A DNA stretch of 46,181 nucleotides from Prolixibacteraceae bacterium (GCA_018648265.1 JABGRN010000038.1:1-46181); one strand, 5' to 3'. Numbered from the stretch's first letter, positions 16,052-25,939 are shown. Notes: generated from the sequence alone by a model not told the origin. A program made the numbers and translations.

Positions 16052-16966
16052 CTTTTTGATCTCAGGTTGCCCATTCACTTCAAATTTGAAAATATCGTCG
16101 CGCGAATAGTGCCCAATTACATCGAAATCGAGTTTGCTTTCTGTAACTTCATCCAAATCAATTTTGGCTGTTAAAGCCCCGCCTTTATTAAAAAGAGGTC
16201 CGGCAATAATTTTACCCATCGGCGAAACAATTAAACTCCCACCGGGACAAATGTTTTCGGGCTCATTTTTTATCAAATGCTGATATTTTTCAGGGTACAT
16301 CGATTTTGTAAAATATTGGTTACAACCCAGAACAAAACATCGGCCTTCCAAAGCAATGTGTTTCATTGTGGATGTCCATTCGTCGCGAGAGTCAGCCGTT
16401 GGCGCTATATAAATTTCAACTCCCTTTTTATACATTGCCATTCGTGCCAGTGGCATATAGTTTTCCCAGCAAATTAAACCACCAAGTTTCCCAATTTTAG
16501 TTTGAAAAGTAACCAAAGATTCACCCGCTGCTTCACTCCAAATTAAACGCTCGCTTCCGGTTGGTTTAATTTTTCGGTGAACGCCCAGTAAACCTGATTC
16601 CGGTGAAATGTAGAGTACTGAACAAAACAGACTTCCGCTTAAATTTTCTTTTTCAGTAACTCCAATTACCAAATATGTATTGTGCGATTTTGCTAAATTT
16701 TCAAGTCTTTTTCGGTCATCACTTTCCAAGTCGATACTGTTTTTGTAGTATTCCGAGTAAAGCTCCCGACCTTCTTTTGTTCGGCTGCCAATGTTTGCTC
16801 CAAAAGTAAATCCGCGTGGGTAACCTGGAATAAACGACTCGGGAAAGACTATTAAATTACAGCCAGCTTTTGCACGTTCTGAAACCAGTTTCTCAATTTT
16901 TTGGATTGTTTTTTCTTTGTCGAAAAAAACCGGACTTTCTTGAATAACACAGACTTTTACTTTCAT
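16046..16966 (-). CDS. Nitrilase-family carbon-nitrogen hydrolase
   Basis: A 306-aa member of the nitrilase superfamily with the Glu-Lys-Cys triad visible: E43 in VFPESFIPGYPRG, K132 in HRKIKPT, and C166 in GGLICWENYMPLAR. CWEN and the HRK-x-x-PT-x-xER block are closest to branch-1 nitrilases (nitrile to acid plus ammonia) rather than amidases or carbamoylases. Cyanide hydratase or aliphatic nitrilase activity is possible; the substrate cannot be read. It is cytoplasmic with no signal peptide. It lies 9 nt after the M14 peptidase stop and is the last gene of a three-gene operon. Confidence 0.9.
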   Translation of the reverse strand: MKVKVCVIQESPVFFDKEKTIQKIEKLVSERAKAGCNLIVFPESFIPGYPRGFTFGANIGSRTKEGRELYSEYYKNSIDLESDDRKRLENLAKSHNTYLVIGVTEKENLSGSLFCSVLYISPESGLLGVHRKIKPTGSERLIWSEAAGESLVTFQTKIGKLGGLICWENYMPLARMAMYKKGVEIYIAPTADSRDEWTSTMKHIALEGRCFVLGCNQYFTKSMYPEKYQHLIKNEPENICPGGSLIVSPMGKIIAGPLFNKGGALTAKIDLDEVTESKLDFDVIGHYSRDDIFKFEVNGQPEIKKE

Positions 16967-16975
16967 TCTACTTTT

Positions 16976-18238
16976 TTATTCTGTCATTATTTCCATCAAC
17001 TTATTTGCAGTAATTTCCCCTTTTTGTTTAATTAATTCCCGGGGCGTGCCATCGCCAATTTCATAGGTTACTGCTTCAGCAGCAAATTCATAAAACAAAA
17101 AGCTTGTTGAACTTATTCTTGGCCCGTCGTTAGTATTGGGTCGAATGTTGGGTTCATAACCTTCAATTTCTTGCCCAACTGCATTTATCATTTTTGGCAC
17201 CAATCCGGGCATGTTCCCTTTTAACTCTGGGTTTATTGTGTAATAAATGTCTTGAAATGTAGAATGAAAATCAACGCCAAAATAGAATTTACCACCTTCG
17301 GCAACTTTGGTTTGCATAAAACTGCGTACCAATTGTGTTTCGGGTTGATTAAAATCTTCCCAGTCGCGATTTAAATCAATTCCCCCTGAACCGTGCCTCC
17401 AGTGTCCGTTGTCAACTCCATCTGGATTTACAAGGGGAATAACAAAAATATTGTATTCATCTCTGAATTTTTCAGCCAAATCATTTTCAGTGCAAAGTGT
17501 TTCAACAAACCATTTCATTGCCAGCCAACCAGTAACTTCGGGCGGGTGCTGCCGCGCCAAAACCATTATCATTTTTTCACTTTCGGTATTCCCAATTTGT
17601 AATGATTTAATCGGTCTGCCTTCAAAACTTTTTCCAATTTCAGATAGTGTGACAGAAGGTTTCTCTGCTAATTTTTCTGCCCAACTATTTATATGTTTTG
17701 ATGTTATTAATTCCTGCGCTGCAATCCACAAAGTGTCAGGATTAATAGTAAGATTCATTGTACAAAATGTGGGATATTCCCCTTTTGCTATGGATGCAGT
17801 GTCTGTCTGATAATTAATTGAATCCAGCTTGTTCCAGCTTAATCCGTTGGTACTAAGTTTTGGGTAATAACGGTGAAAAACACCTTCGTTGTATGTAATT
17901 TTTAGTTGAATATTTTGCTGCGTTTGCGACCAAATTTTAAAGGCGTACCACGGACTGCTGTTAATGGGTGTATTTTCTGGTGTAATCAAAACAGTTACTT
18001 CATTGTTGCCTGTTAAGGTAATTCCATTCAAACGTGCCCCGTCGAATTCGTTAGAACAATAAATTTCATTTCCCACATCAAACGTTTTTTTCAATTGGTA
18101 TTGAATTGGACGTGTTAATGTACTTACCTTTTTTATAGGTGCTTGTCCTTTCCATTGTGCCTCTATTGGTTTGCACGACCAAATTGCTAAACTTGCTATT
18201 GCAAAAAGTAGAATTTTGTTGATTTTCAATTGTATCAT
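16976..18238 (-). CDS. M14 family zinc carboxypeptidase, lipoprotein
   Basis: From ATG 18238 the protein has 420 aa and starts with a lipoprotein signal (AIWSC), which is why this start is preferred to ATG 18283. An N-terminal beta-rich domain precedes the peptidase domain. Zinc ligands are in RQHPPE (HxxE) and in VDFHST, with the arginine/asparagine pair in DLNRDW and the catalytic glutamate in VTYEIGDGTPRE. The layout resembles cytosolic-carboxypeptidase-like and peptidoglycan-linked M14 enzymes. It is in an operon downstream of the TlpA-like lipoprotein. The substrate is unknown. Confidence 0.9.
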   Translation of the reverse strand: MIQLKINKILLFAIASLAIWSCKPIEAQWKGQAPIKKVSTLTRPIQYQLKKTFDVGNEIYCSNEFDGARLNGITLTGNNEVTVLITPENTPINSSPWYAFKIWSQTQQNIQLKITYNEGVFHRYYPKLSTNGLSWNKLDSINYQTDTASIAKGEYPTFCTMNLTINPDTLWIAAQELITSKHINSWAEKLAEKPSVTLSEIGKSFEGRPIKSLQIGNTESEKMIMVLARQHPPEVTGWLAMKWFVETLCTENDLAEKFRDEYNIFVIPLVNPDGVDNGHWRHGSGGIDLNRDWEDFNQPETQLVRSFMQTKVAEGGKFYFGVDFHSTFQDIYYTINPELKGNMPGLVPKMINAVGQEIEGYEPNIRPNTNDGPRISSTSFLFYEFAAEAVTYEIGDGTPRELIKQKGEITANKLMEIMTE

Positions 18239-18275
18239 ATTTAAAAATATAAGTATGTGTTTTGCCTGTAAATCT

Positions 18276-19502
18276 TTATTCACTCAATAAGGTTGCAATT
18301 AACTCCTCAGTTTCTTTTTTGTATTGCAAATAATTATCGCCTGTTCCCGGCCCTGAAAAGCCGGTATGTATTTCTCTGACTTTTCCCGATTTATCGATAA
18401 AAATAGCAGTTGGGTAGGAGATTACTTTATTTAGCATTGGCAAAGTTTCGGCTGCCAGTTTTTTATTTGCAGAACCAGCCAAAAGCAATTCGTAGGGAAC
18501 ATTTAAATCTTTACGGAAACGTTCAATTCTTTTCTTGAAATAGTCGAAATCAGTCTTGGTTTCAAAATCTAGCCCAATAATCTCAAATCCCAGAGGCACG
18601 TATTTTTTGTGAAGTTCAACCAGATATTTAGTTTCATCCATACAATTCGGGCACCACGTTCCAAATATTTGAACAAGTACAACTTTGTTTTGGTATTTTT
18701 CATCTTGTAACGAAACCATTTTTCCATCTTCGTTTGGGAAGGAAAATGTAATTTTCTCATGACCCGGATTTAAGAAAGTTAATGTTTTCATGTCAGCCAA
18801 TTTTGGTTTATCTGTTTTTTGCGCCACCCATTTTTGACTCCATGTATTTCCCGATTTGAAAACACCTTTTAATTCACCATTACTGTTTTGCGTAGCTTCA
18901 AATAAAAACGCGTGTGCTCCATCGAAACACGAGAGTTGCAATTTGTTTCCATTTACAACTCCTTGCAAGTAGCGATAATCACCAGTTTCGGTTTGAAAAG
19001 TTCCCGTAATATAATTTCCCTTTTGATCAAAAGTTCCAACTGCCGGGCTCGAATCGTTTTCAGAAATAAAACTTGCCTGCCACTTTCCTGTTAGATTAGT
19101 TGTTGCATTTTCCGAAATTTCGAAACGTTGTACAATTCCATATTTTCCAGAAAATGGGATAGCAGATATTGTAGATTTATTGTAGTTGTAATAGTCCCCG
19201 GAAATGGAATTCCCATTTATTCTTCCTTTAAATTCAGAACCAAAAACTGGCATTTTAATAAATACTGAGTCGTTTTTATATGCTATTTCTGAGACTGTTA
19301 TTTTTTCTTCAGCATTGGTAATAATTAGTTTGTGGGCATCCAAAGCTTCAACATTAAAAGGAATAATTTTATTGGCATTTTCCGTGTCGATTTGAAGTTG
19401 AAATAGCCAGTTTCCTTTTTTGAGAGTGTTTTCAGTTTTGTTTACATTACAACTATAAATAGCGAATAAAAGAATTGCATAAAGAATGAGTTTTTGCTTC
19501 AT
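18276..19502 (-). CDS. TlpA-like thioredoxin lipoprotein
   Basis: A 408-aa protein with lipobox cysteine C18 (IYSC), a beta-rich N-terminal region of about 230 residues and a C-terminal redoxin/TlpA domain with TWCPNC (C284, C287) and a PTAIFIDKSG cis-proline region. Such proteins transfer electrons to thiols outside the cytoplasm. It is the first gene of the operon with the M14 peptidase and nitrilase, and is divergent from the oxidoreductase-amylomaltase gene. Confidence 0.9.
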   Translation of the reverse strand: MKQKLILYAILLFAIYSCNVNKTENTLKKGNWLFQLQIDTENANKIIPFNVEALDAHKLIITNAEEKITVSEIAYKNDSVFIKMPVFGSEFKGRINGNSISGDYYNYNKSTISAIPFSGKYGIVQRFEISENATTNLTGKWQASFISENDSSPAVGTFDQKGNYITGTFQTETGDYRYLQGVVNGNKLQLSCFDGAHAFLFEATQNSNGELKGVFKSGNTWSQKWVAQKTDKPKLADMKTLTFLNPGHEKITFSFPNEDGKMVSLQDEKYQNKVVLVQIFGTWCPNCMDETKYLVELHKKYVPLGFEIIGLDFETKTDFDYFKKRIERFRKDLNVPYELLLAGSANKKLAAETLPMLNKVISYPTAIFIDKSGKVREIHTGFSGPGTGDNYLQYKKETEELIATLLSE

Positions 19503-19582
19503 ACTATTAAACTTTATTTTGAGTTAAAACTAATATTTTTTAAAGAGTTATTGAAGTGTGGAAGCAATTACATTCAAAACAC

Positions 19583-19590
19583 TATTTTTG
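19583..19590 (+). promoter_or_regulatory. -7 box for the oxidoreductase-amylomaltase gene
   Basis: TATTTTTG matches TAnnTTTG and lies 22 nt before ATG 19613. No good -33 element is seen. No comparable element was found before the internal ATG at 20702. Confidence 0.45.
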
Positions 19591-19612
19591 AGAGAATTTT
19601 GAAACGAAAATC

Positions 19613-22186
19613 ATGCAAAAAATACACGTTGGATTTTTGGGAGCTGGTGGAATTGCGCAAGCTCATGTTTATTCAATTCAGGCATTAAAATTTTATTACG
19701 GCGAAATTCCTGAAATAATTCTGGAATCTGTGGCATCGGCTCGTGAGGAAAGCCGTGAAAGTTTTGCGAAGAAGTTTGGTTTTAAATGTGCCCAAACGGT
19801 TAAGGAATTCTCTGCAAACGAAAAAATAGATGCGGTATTTATTTTGGGGCCAAACAAAGTTCATTTCGAACATTTTAAATTGGCACTTCAAATGCCAAAC
19901 GTTAAATATATTTATTTAGAAAAACCAGTTTGTTCGTCTCAAAAGGAAGAGGAGGCGATGAAAGAGTTGCTTAAAAATGCTGATTCATCAATAAAGATTC
20001 AAGTTGGATTTCAGTATTTGCAAACTTCATCCGTGAGGGAGGCATTGAATTTTTGGAAGTCTGGTGAATTAGGAAAACCCATTCATTTTGATTTAAAATA
20101 TTATCATGGTGATTATTTGCAGGAATCCTATCGCGAAAAGCGTGTAACTCGTTTAACACCAGCACCCGATGGCGGTGCAATGGCTGATTTAGGTTCGCAT
20201 GGAATAAGTTTATTGATGGCTTTTATGGGCGAAAAATTGCAAATAACAAGCGCATTGCAGGGTGGAAATTTTCAAGGTGTTCCATCCGGATCTGATTTAT
20301 TTAGTTCTTTAGCTTTAATTGAGCCTGAAACGGGGGCAGTTGGAAATATGTCGGCAAGTAGAATTAGTTCGGGAACGGGAGATTTGGTGTATCTGGAAAT
20401 TTACGCAGAAAAAGGTGCTATTCGTTACTCCTCGCAAAATTCAGAATATTTTGAATATTATTTGGAAGGTTCAAATCAATGGATAAAACAGATGGTTGGA
20501 AGTAATTACAAACCGGTTACCAGTTTTCCGTCGGGGCATGTTCCGCCCGGTTGGTTGCGTTCCATGGTCCATGCGCATTATCGGTTTTTTACCGGTGACG
20601 ATAAACAATCATTCAATACCGATTTAAATCATGGATTGGCAGTACAGCGAATTGTACGTGAAACGGCTGATCATTTATTAATATTAGAAAAAAATATCAA
20701 AATGGCTAAAAGAAGTAGTGGGGTTTTACTTCATATTTCATCGCTCCCGGGAAACGAAGGAATTGGAACATTGGGGGAAAGTGCTTTTCGGTTTGTTGAT
20801 TTTTTGGCTGAAAATAACCAGAAATTGTGGCAAATTTTACCGCTTGGGCCGGTGGGGTTCGGAAACTCGCCATACCAATGTTACTCGGCATTTGCTGGCA
20901 ACCCACTTTTTATTGACCTCAATTTACTGGTAAATGACCTGCTTTTACAAGACCATGATCTGAGAAACAAACCAAAATTTTCTTCCCGGCGAGCTGATTT
21001 TCAGAAAATAGGAAAATGGAAAAACCCCTTGTTAAGAAGAGCTTTTAAAAATTTCGCAAGCAAAAGCCAGGACGGATTAAATGTTAATTACAGTTCCTTT
21101 TTAGAAAAAAATGAGTGGTGGCTAAATGATTACGCGCTTTTTATGGCTGCCAAAAAATACTTTAAAAATAAAGTTTGGAATGATTGGGACGATGAAATAA
21201 AACGAAGGTTAGAAAAATCGCTAAAAAAATTACGCGTTGAACTTGCTGGTGAGATAGAATATCAAAAGTTTTTGCAGTTTTTGTTTTTCAAACAGTGGTT
21301 TCAGCTAAAAGAATATGCCAATTTAAAAGGGGTTAAAATTATTGGAGATGTCCCATTGTATGTTTCAACCGATAGTGTTGATGTTTGGGCTAATACCGAT
21401 ATTTATCAATTAGATAAAAACCTGAAACCAACCCAGGTTGGGGGAGTGCCACCTGATTATTTTAGTGAAACAGGTCAATTATGGGGAAACCCTGTTTTTA
21501 ACTGGCAGCGTTTAAAAGAACGCGATTTTGACTGGTGGATTGCAAGGTTATATTTTAACCAGAATATGTTTGATTTGGTCCGTATCGACCATTTCAGGGG
21601 CTTGGAGTCGTTTTGGTCGGTGCCGGCAAATGAAAAAACAGCCATAAATGGTGAATGGATTCCTGCTGGTGGCAATGAATTAATGGCAAAATTTAAGGAA
21701 CAGGCTGGTGGTTTGTCGTTTATCGCGGAAGATTTAGGAGTAATTACACCTGAAGTTGAAAAATTGCGGGACGATTTTAAATTACCCGGTATGAAAGTAC
21801 TACAGTTTGCTTTTTCTTCAGATAAAACTAACGAAAACCTGCCGCACAATTATGGTAATAATTTTGTTGTTTTTACAGGTACCCACGACAATAATACAAC
21901 ACTTGGCTGGCTGCGTTCGGTAAAAGGTGAAGAAAAGAAGCTGGTCAATATTTATTTGGGAAGGAGAAAAAAACAAGCCTTGAAAAAATCGATTGAAATG
22001 GCCTGGTCGTCTTCGGCAAAAATGGCAGTTATACCATTACAGGATTTACTCGGGTTTGGATCAAAAGCGCGGATGAATACTCCGGGGATTTCGTCGGGGA
22101 ATTGGGGATGGCGTTTTCAATGGGGACAGCTAAAACAAAAACACTCAAAATTCCTTAAAGAAATTACAAATAAGTATAACCGGTAA
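19613..22186 (+). CDS. Fusion of a Gfo/Idh/MocA oxidoreductase and 4-alpha-glucanotransferase (GH77)
   Basis: One 857-codon frame covers two complete enzymes. Residues 1-363 are an NAD(P)-dependent sugar oxidoreductase of the Gfo/Idh/MocA family: GAGGIA at 10-15, EKP at 103-105 and DLGSH at 192-196. Residues 364-857 are an amylomaltase starting at a methionine (MAKRSSGVLLHISSLPG) exactly where a free-standing MalQ would start. It has nucleophile D659 in RIDHFRG, acid/base E706 in AEDLG and D759 in THDNNT. There is no linker. Either this is a real bifunctional protein or a recent stop-codon loss (AAA at codon 363 is one change from TAA). Internal initiation at 20702 is also possible. The GH77 part disproportionates maltodextrins; the oxidoreductase substrate is unknown. 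Confidence 0.9.
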   Translation: MQKIHVGFLGAGGIAQAHVYSIQALKFYYGEIPEIILESVASAREESRESFAKKFGFKCAQTVKEFSANEKIDAVFILGPNKVHFEHFKLALQMPNVKYIYLEKPVCSSQKEEEAMKELLKNADSSIKIQVGFQYLQTSSVREALNFWKSGELGKPIHFDLKYYHGDYLQESYREKRVTRLTPAPDGGAMADLGSHGISLLMAFMGEKLQITSALQGGNFQGVPSGSDLFSSLALIEPETGAVGNMSASRISSGTGDLVYLEIYAEKGAIRYSSQNSEYFEYYLEGSNQWIKQMVGSNYKPVTSFPSGHVPPGWLRSMVHAHYRFFTGDDKQSFNTDLNHGLAVQRIVRETADHLLILEKNIKMAKRSSGVLLHISSLPGNEGIGTLGESAFRFVDFLAENNQKLWQILPLGPVGFGNSPYQCYSAFAGNPLFIDLNLLVNDLLLQDHDLRNKPKFSSRRADFQKIGKWKNPLLRRAFKNFASKSQDGLNVNYSSFLEKNEWWLNDYALFMAAKKYFKNKVWNDWDDEIKRRLEKSLKKLRVELAGEIEYQKFLQFLFFKQWFQLKEYANLKGVKIIGDVPLYVSTDSVDVWANTDIYQLDKNLKPTQVGGVPPDYFSETGQLWGNPVFNWQRLKERDFDWWIARLYFNQNMFDLVRIDHFRGLESFWSVPANEKTAINGEWIPAGGNELMAKFKEQAGGLSFIAEDLGVITPEVEKLRDDFKLPGMKVLQFAFSSDKTNENLPHNYGNNFVVFTGTHDNNTTLGWLRSVKGEEKKLVNIYLGRRKKQALKKSIEMAWSSSAKMAVIPLQDLLGFGSKARMNTPGISSGNWGWRFQWGQLKQKHSKFLKEITNKYNR

Positions 22187-22281
22187 TTTTATCGCAAAAT
22201 AGTATTGCAAAACGTTTGTGAATTTTGACGCCCTTCAATAAAGATTTTATTTATTATCACAGATTTCCGGTTAAAACTAGA

Positions 22282-22405
22282 GATTACTTCGCTTTGTCGC
22301 CAACGATGTGACAATGTAAGATATTGTTTCATAATGAATTACCAAATCTCAATAATTGTATTTTGGGGTTTCTGTTGTTGGCAAAGAGTGAAGCAAACTA
22401 TTTCA
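22282..22405. repeat. Inverted-repeat element upstream of the tRNA-Arg region
   Basis: AGATTACTTCGCTTTGTCGCCAACGATG (22282 on) is matched inverted by GTTGTTGGCAAAGAGTGAAGCAAACTATT (ending about 22405). The centre (22316-22356) is about 90% identical to 3401-3441. This fits a palindromic intergenic repeat family common in Bacteroidota. Confidence 0.7.
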
Positions 22406-22470
22406 ACATCTTCAAATTTACCGGATAGTAGTAATTAACTATTTTGGATTTAGATTTTTATGAAGACTTG

Positions 22471-22600
22471 TAATACCAATTGTACTTTGAAATGCCGTAT
22501 GGCAATTTCGAAGTTTATAATGGTTAATGCCGATACTACAACAAAGGAGTATGCTGAGTAAAACGAAAGTATGCGACATTTGATTGTTAAATCGGTATAA
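22471..22600. repeat. 130-bp MITE-like element, copy 1
   Basis: It starts TAATACCAATT and ends AATCGGTATAA, forming about 10-bp terminal inverted repeats. The body is similar to 42927-43056, the same length, including GCGACATTT, AACGAAAGT or its counterpart, and ATCGGTAT at the end. It encodes nothing. Open frames across both copies give similar peptides only because the DNA is similar. Confidence 0.75.
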
Positions 22601-22655
22601 TTGATTTTTGTGATTTTGTCGTTCAGTTTTCTGAGAATGTTTGACATTAGTACCA

Positions 22656-22692
22656 AATAAAAAACACCGTAAAATTTGATTTACAGTGTTTT
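22656..22692 (-). terminator. Intrinsic terminator for tRNA-Arg
   Basis: On the minus strand AACACTGTAAA pairs with TTTACGGTGTT (one G-T) and is followed by TTTTTTATT. It lies 14 nt beyond the tRNA 3' end. Confidence 0.85.
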
Positions 22693-22705
22693 ATGTTTTT
22701 ATCGG

Positions 22706-22777
22706 TGATCCCACCGGGATTCGAACCCAGATCATAAGAACCGGAATCTTACATTCTATCCATTGAACTATGGGACC
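22706..22777 (-). tRNA. tRNA-Arg (anticodon CCG)
   Basis: A 72-nt cloverleaf. The acceptor stem is GGTCCCA/TGGGATC with one G-T pair. The D-arm is in GTTCAATGGATAGAAT. The anticodon stem is TAAGA/TCTTA with loop TTCCGGT, so the anticodon is CCG and it reads CGG arginine codons. The T-arm is CTGGG-TTCGAAT-CCCGG. The discriminator is A and the CCA end is not encoded (CCG follows). A promoter-like TATTTTTA lies on the minus strand at 22795-22802. Confidence 0.95.
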
Positions 22778-22902
22778 AGTATCTTGATGTGCTGTAAAAA
22801 TAGCAAAAATCCTTTTTAAACTACAATCATTTATTTCCTGTAATTCAAAAATCTAAACCGGAATAAATGAAAAATTGTTGATTTCACAAACGAAAAAATC
22901 TT

Positions 22903-25365
22903 TTATGATATTTTTAATGGATTATCTACTTTGGTTTTTAACAGGGCAATTTCCAAAACATCCATAATGGTTTTTACAAAATGGAATTTCAACCCTTTTA
23001 AATAGATTTCCTTTATTTCTTCCAGGTTCTTTTTATTTTGTTCAGAAAGGATTATTTCAGTAATCCCGGCACGTTTGGCAGCCAATATTTTTTCTTTGAT
23101 GCCTCCTACCGGAAGCACTTTTCCACGCAATGTAATTTCTCCTGTCATGGCCATGTTTTTCTTTACTTTTCGTTGTGTGAAAGCCGATGCCAGTGATGTC
23201 ACCATTGTAACACCCGCCGAAGGCCCGTCTTTTGGGATTGCTCCTTCCGGCACATGCACGTGTACATTCCAGTTACTAAAAACTTCCGGTTTTAGTTGTA
23301 ATTCATCGGCATGAGATTTTAAGTATTCATGTGCCAGCATTGCCGATTCTTTCATTACATCGCCCAGGTTTCCGGTTAATGTTAAACCGCCTTTTCCTTT
23401 GCTGAGGCTGGTTTCAACGTAAAGGATTTCACCGCCAACTGCTGTCCACGCAAGTCCCGTAACTACTCCTGCAAAATCGTTTCCCTGGTATTTTTCTTTT
23501 GAATATTCGGTTACCCCGAGGTATTCGCGGATATCGGTTTTTGCCAGTTTTTTATTGTATTTTTCTTCAAAAGCAATTTTTTTGGCGATACGCCTGATAA
23601 CCTTGGCAATTTTTTTATCCAGTTCGCGAACTCCCGATTCGCGTGTGTAACCGTCGATAATAATTTCAATCACCTCTTTTGGGAATGTCACGTCGCCTTT
23701 TTTTAGCCCGTGGTTTTTTATTTGTTTAGGAATCAGGTGACGTTTGGCAATTTCTATTTTTTCTTCCACCAGGTAACCACTAACCTCAATCATTTCGAGG
23801 CGGTCGCGGAGTGGGGGGGCGATTGTGCTCAAAGTATTGGCAGTAGCAATAAACATAACTTTCGACAGGTCGTAATCTACTTCAACATAATTGTCGTGAA
23901 ATTCGGAGTTTTGTTCCGGGTCGAGTACTTCGAGCAATGCCGAAGCAGGATCGCCATGGAAATTTTTTGACACTTTGTCTATTTCGTCAAGAATAAATAC
24001 AGGGTTTGCCGATTTTGACTTTTTAATATTTTGAATAATCCGGCCCGGCATTGCACCAATGTATGTTTTTCGGTGCCCACGGATTTCCGATTCGTCGTGC
24101 AGGCCGCCTAAACTCATACGTGCATAATTCCTGTCGAGTGCGCGGGCAACCGATTTTCCCAACGATGTTTTTCCAACTCCGGGAGGGCCATACAAACAAA
24201 GAATTGGCGATTTCATGTCGTTTTTCAGTTTCAAAACAGCCAGGTGTTCAAGTATCCTTTCTTTTACTTTTTCCAGTCCGTAATGGTCTTCATCTAAAAC
24301 TTTGCTGGCATTTTTTAGGTCGAAGTTATCGTTGGTATATTCGTTCCAGGGCAATTCGAGCAAGGTCTGGCAATAGGTGAATTGTACCGAATATTCGCCG
24401 GCTGCCGGATTTAACCGTGCCAGTTTCTCAACTTCTTTTTCAAAAAATTTGGCAACCTCTTCAGTCCATTTTTTTGTTTTGGCCTTTTCTTTTAAATCTT
24501 TAATTTCCTGTTCTACCGGATTTCCACCAAGTTCATCCTGTATGGTTTTCATGTGCTGGTTTAACATGAATTCGCGTTGTTGCTTGTCCATGTCGGTTTT
24601 TACCTTTTTCTGGATGTCATTTTTCAGCTCCAGCATTTGCACTTCTTTTACCAGAAAACTAATGGCTTGTATTCCGCGGTCTTTTATATTTTCAATTTCC
24701 AGCAGGTTTTGTTTATCTAAAACATTAATATCGGTATTTGAACAGATAAAATTGATTAGGAAAGTTGAATTTTCTATATTTTTTACAGCGAATGTTGCTT
24801 CAGGTGGGACATTAGCCGAGAATTGCGCGATTTTTATTGAGAGGTCTTTTAGAGAGCCAATAATAGCATCAAATTCGTTGTCGTTATTGGGGAGGACATC
24901 GTTCAGTGCTTCAACTTTAGCTTTAAAATAAGGATCTTCTGAAATAAATTCATTGATTGAATAACGTCTTTTTCCCTGTATAATTACCGATGTAGAACCA
25001 TCGGGCATTTCAAGTATTTTTAGTATTTCGGCCACGGTGCCCACCGAATATAAATCGGTGGTTTTAGGTTTGTCGATTGTGTAGTCTTTTTGTGCAATGG
25101 TCCCCAGTAACCTGCTGCCCTGATAAACATCTTTAATAAGCTTCAAAGATTTTTCGCGCCCAACTGTTATGGGCAAAACTACTCCCGGGAATAGTACTGT
25201 ATTTCGCAGTGGTAGAATTGGCAATACATCGGGCACTTCGATGTTTTTTAATTCGCGGTCATCACCGTCGGCGATAATCGGTAGAAATTCCGATTCACCA
25301 TCCATCATTCCTGAAACAATAATATTTTGTAGTCCTGTATTTTTAATTTTCCCCATTTTATTCAA
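22903..25365 (-). CDS. lon: ATP-dependent protease Lon
   Basis: An 820-aa LonA-type protease. The N-terminal LAN substrate-binding domain covers about residues 45-250 and is followed by a coiled region ([14 protein letters not shown]). The AAA+ module has Walker A GPPGVGKT at 393-400 and Walker B VFILDEID at 456-463. The protease domain has the Ser-Lys dyad S716 in PKDGPSAG and K759 in GGIKEK. It degrades misfolded and regulatory proteins in the cytoplasm. No heat-shock element was recognised upstream. ATG 25356 is an alternative start. Transcription of rpmE upstream is terminated before it, so it has its own promoter. Confidence 0.98.
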   Translation of the reverse strand: MNKMGKIKNTGLQNIIVSGMMDGESEFLPIIADGDDRELKNIEVPDVLPILPLRNTVLFPGVVLPITVGREKSLKLIKDVYQGSRLLGTIAQKDYTIDKPKTTDLYSVGTVAEILKILEMPDGSTSVIIQGKRRYSINEFISEDPYFKAKVEALNDVLPNNDNEFDAIIGSLKDLSIKIAQFSANVPPEATFAVKNIENSTFLINFICSNTDINVLDKQNLLEIENIKDRGIQAISFLVKEVQMLELKNDIQKKVKTDMDKQQREFMLNQHMKTIQDELGGNPVEQEIKDLKEKAKTKKWTEEVAKFFEKEVEKLARLNPAAGEYSVQFTYCQTLLELPWNEYTNDNFDLKNASKVLDEDHYGLEKVKERILEHLAVLKLKNDMKSPILCLYGPPGVGKTSLGKSVARALDRNYARMSLGGLHDESEIRGHRKTYIGAMPGRIIQNIKKSKSANPVFILDEIDKVSKNFHGDPASALLEVLDPEQNSEFHDNYVEVDYDLSKVMFIATANTLSTIAPPLRDRLEMIEVSGYLVEEKIEIAKRHLIPKQIKNHGLKKGDVTFPKEVIEIIIDGYTRESGVRELDKKIAKVIRRIAKKIAFEEKYNKKLAKTDIREYLGVTEYSKEKYQGNDFAGVVTGLAWTAVGGEILYVETSLSKGKGGLTLTGNLGDVMKESAMLAHEYLKSHADELQLKPEVFSNWNVHVHVPEGAIPKDGPSAGVTMVTSLASAFTQRKVKKNMAMTGEITLRGKVLPVGGIKEKILAAKRAGITEIILSEQNKKNLEEIKEIYLKGLKFHFVKTIMDVLEIALLKTKVDNPLKIS

Positions 25366-25508
25366 ATTAGTGACATACTGTCGGAGTTATAAGCGATAAT
25401 TTAGTATGGAAGCTGGTTTGCAATTGCTATGCCATAAGAAGAAAAGTATTAAACAAGCAATTTGTTCAGCAGGTTATTTTAAATCACCGACAAAATTGCA
25501 CACTGGCG

Positions 25509-25541
25509 CAAAAAAAAAGCTCCTAACCTGGAGCCTTTTTA
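25509..25541 (-). terminator. Intrinsic terminator for the L31 gene
   Basis: On the minus strand GCTCC-AGGTTA-GGAGC is followed by an unbroken run of nine T residues and preceded by an A-run. It lies 20 nt beyond the L31 stop and separates it from lon. Confidence 0.9.
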
Positions 25542-25559
25542 TATTTGTTGCAAATAATT

Positions 25560-25823
25560 TTACTTTTTCCTGCCTTCCATGTGTTTTCCGTAACGGCTCA
25601 TAAATTTATCCACACGCCCTGCGGTGTCAACCAATTTAACTTTACCAGTGTAAAACGGATGCGAGGTATTAGAAATCTCGAGTTTGTACAAGGGGTATTC
25701 AACGCCCTCAACTACTTCTGTTTCCCTGCTATTAACGGTAGATTTAGTTAAAAAAACATGTCCGTTCGACATATCTTTGAAGGCGACAATTCTGTATTCT
25801 TTTGGATGTATTCCTTTTCTCAT
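25560..25823 (-). CDS. rpmE: 50S ribosomal protein L31, type B
   Basis: An 87-aa L31 starting MRKGIHPKEYRIV, with the HPFYTGK and GRVDKFMSRYG blocks. It contains no cysteine, so it is the zinc-independent (type B, RpmE2-like) form. It sits at the edge of the 50S subunit near the 30S bridge. It is monocistronic, with a good promoter and terminator. The leader of about 80 nt could hold autoregulatory structure, but none was resolved by eye. Confidence 0.97.
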   Translation of the reverse strand: MRKGIHPKEYRIVAFKDMSNGHVFLTKSTVNSRETEVVEGVEYPLYKLEISNTSHPFYTGKVKLVDTAGRVDKFMSRYGKHMEGRKK

Positions 25824-25907
25824 TTCACTATTTTTTTATTCTGAATGGTTACATTTAAAAACTGTAATCCATACTTACATTATTGATACTAACCTATTTT
25901 TGGGCTG

Positions 25908-25939
25908 CAAAGATAAATATAGTTCGCTATAATCCAAAA
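25908..25939 (-). promoter_or_regulatory. Promoter of the L31 gene
   Basis: On the minus strand TTTTGG (25934-25939) and TATCTTTG (25908-25915) are about 18-20 nt apart, a good match to the -33 TTTG and -7 TAnnTTTG elements of Bacteroidota. The leader would be about 80 nt. Confidence 0.65.

Noticed and set aside
22450-22656. Minus-strand ORF similar in peptide to one at 42927-43142
   Set aside because: The similarity follows from the shared 130-bp repeat DNA. There is no conserved start, both frames run across the element ends, and the peptides have no family features.
22706-22777. tRNA-Arg as an attachment site for a genomic island
   Set aside because: No integrase gene nearby and no direct repeat of the tRNA 3' end was found within the window.
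24377-24931. Long plus-strand ORF antisense to lon
   Set aside because: Lies entirely opposite the Lon coding sequence, which has complete motifs; Ser/Phe-rich translation is the usual shadow pattern.
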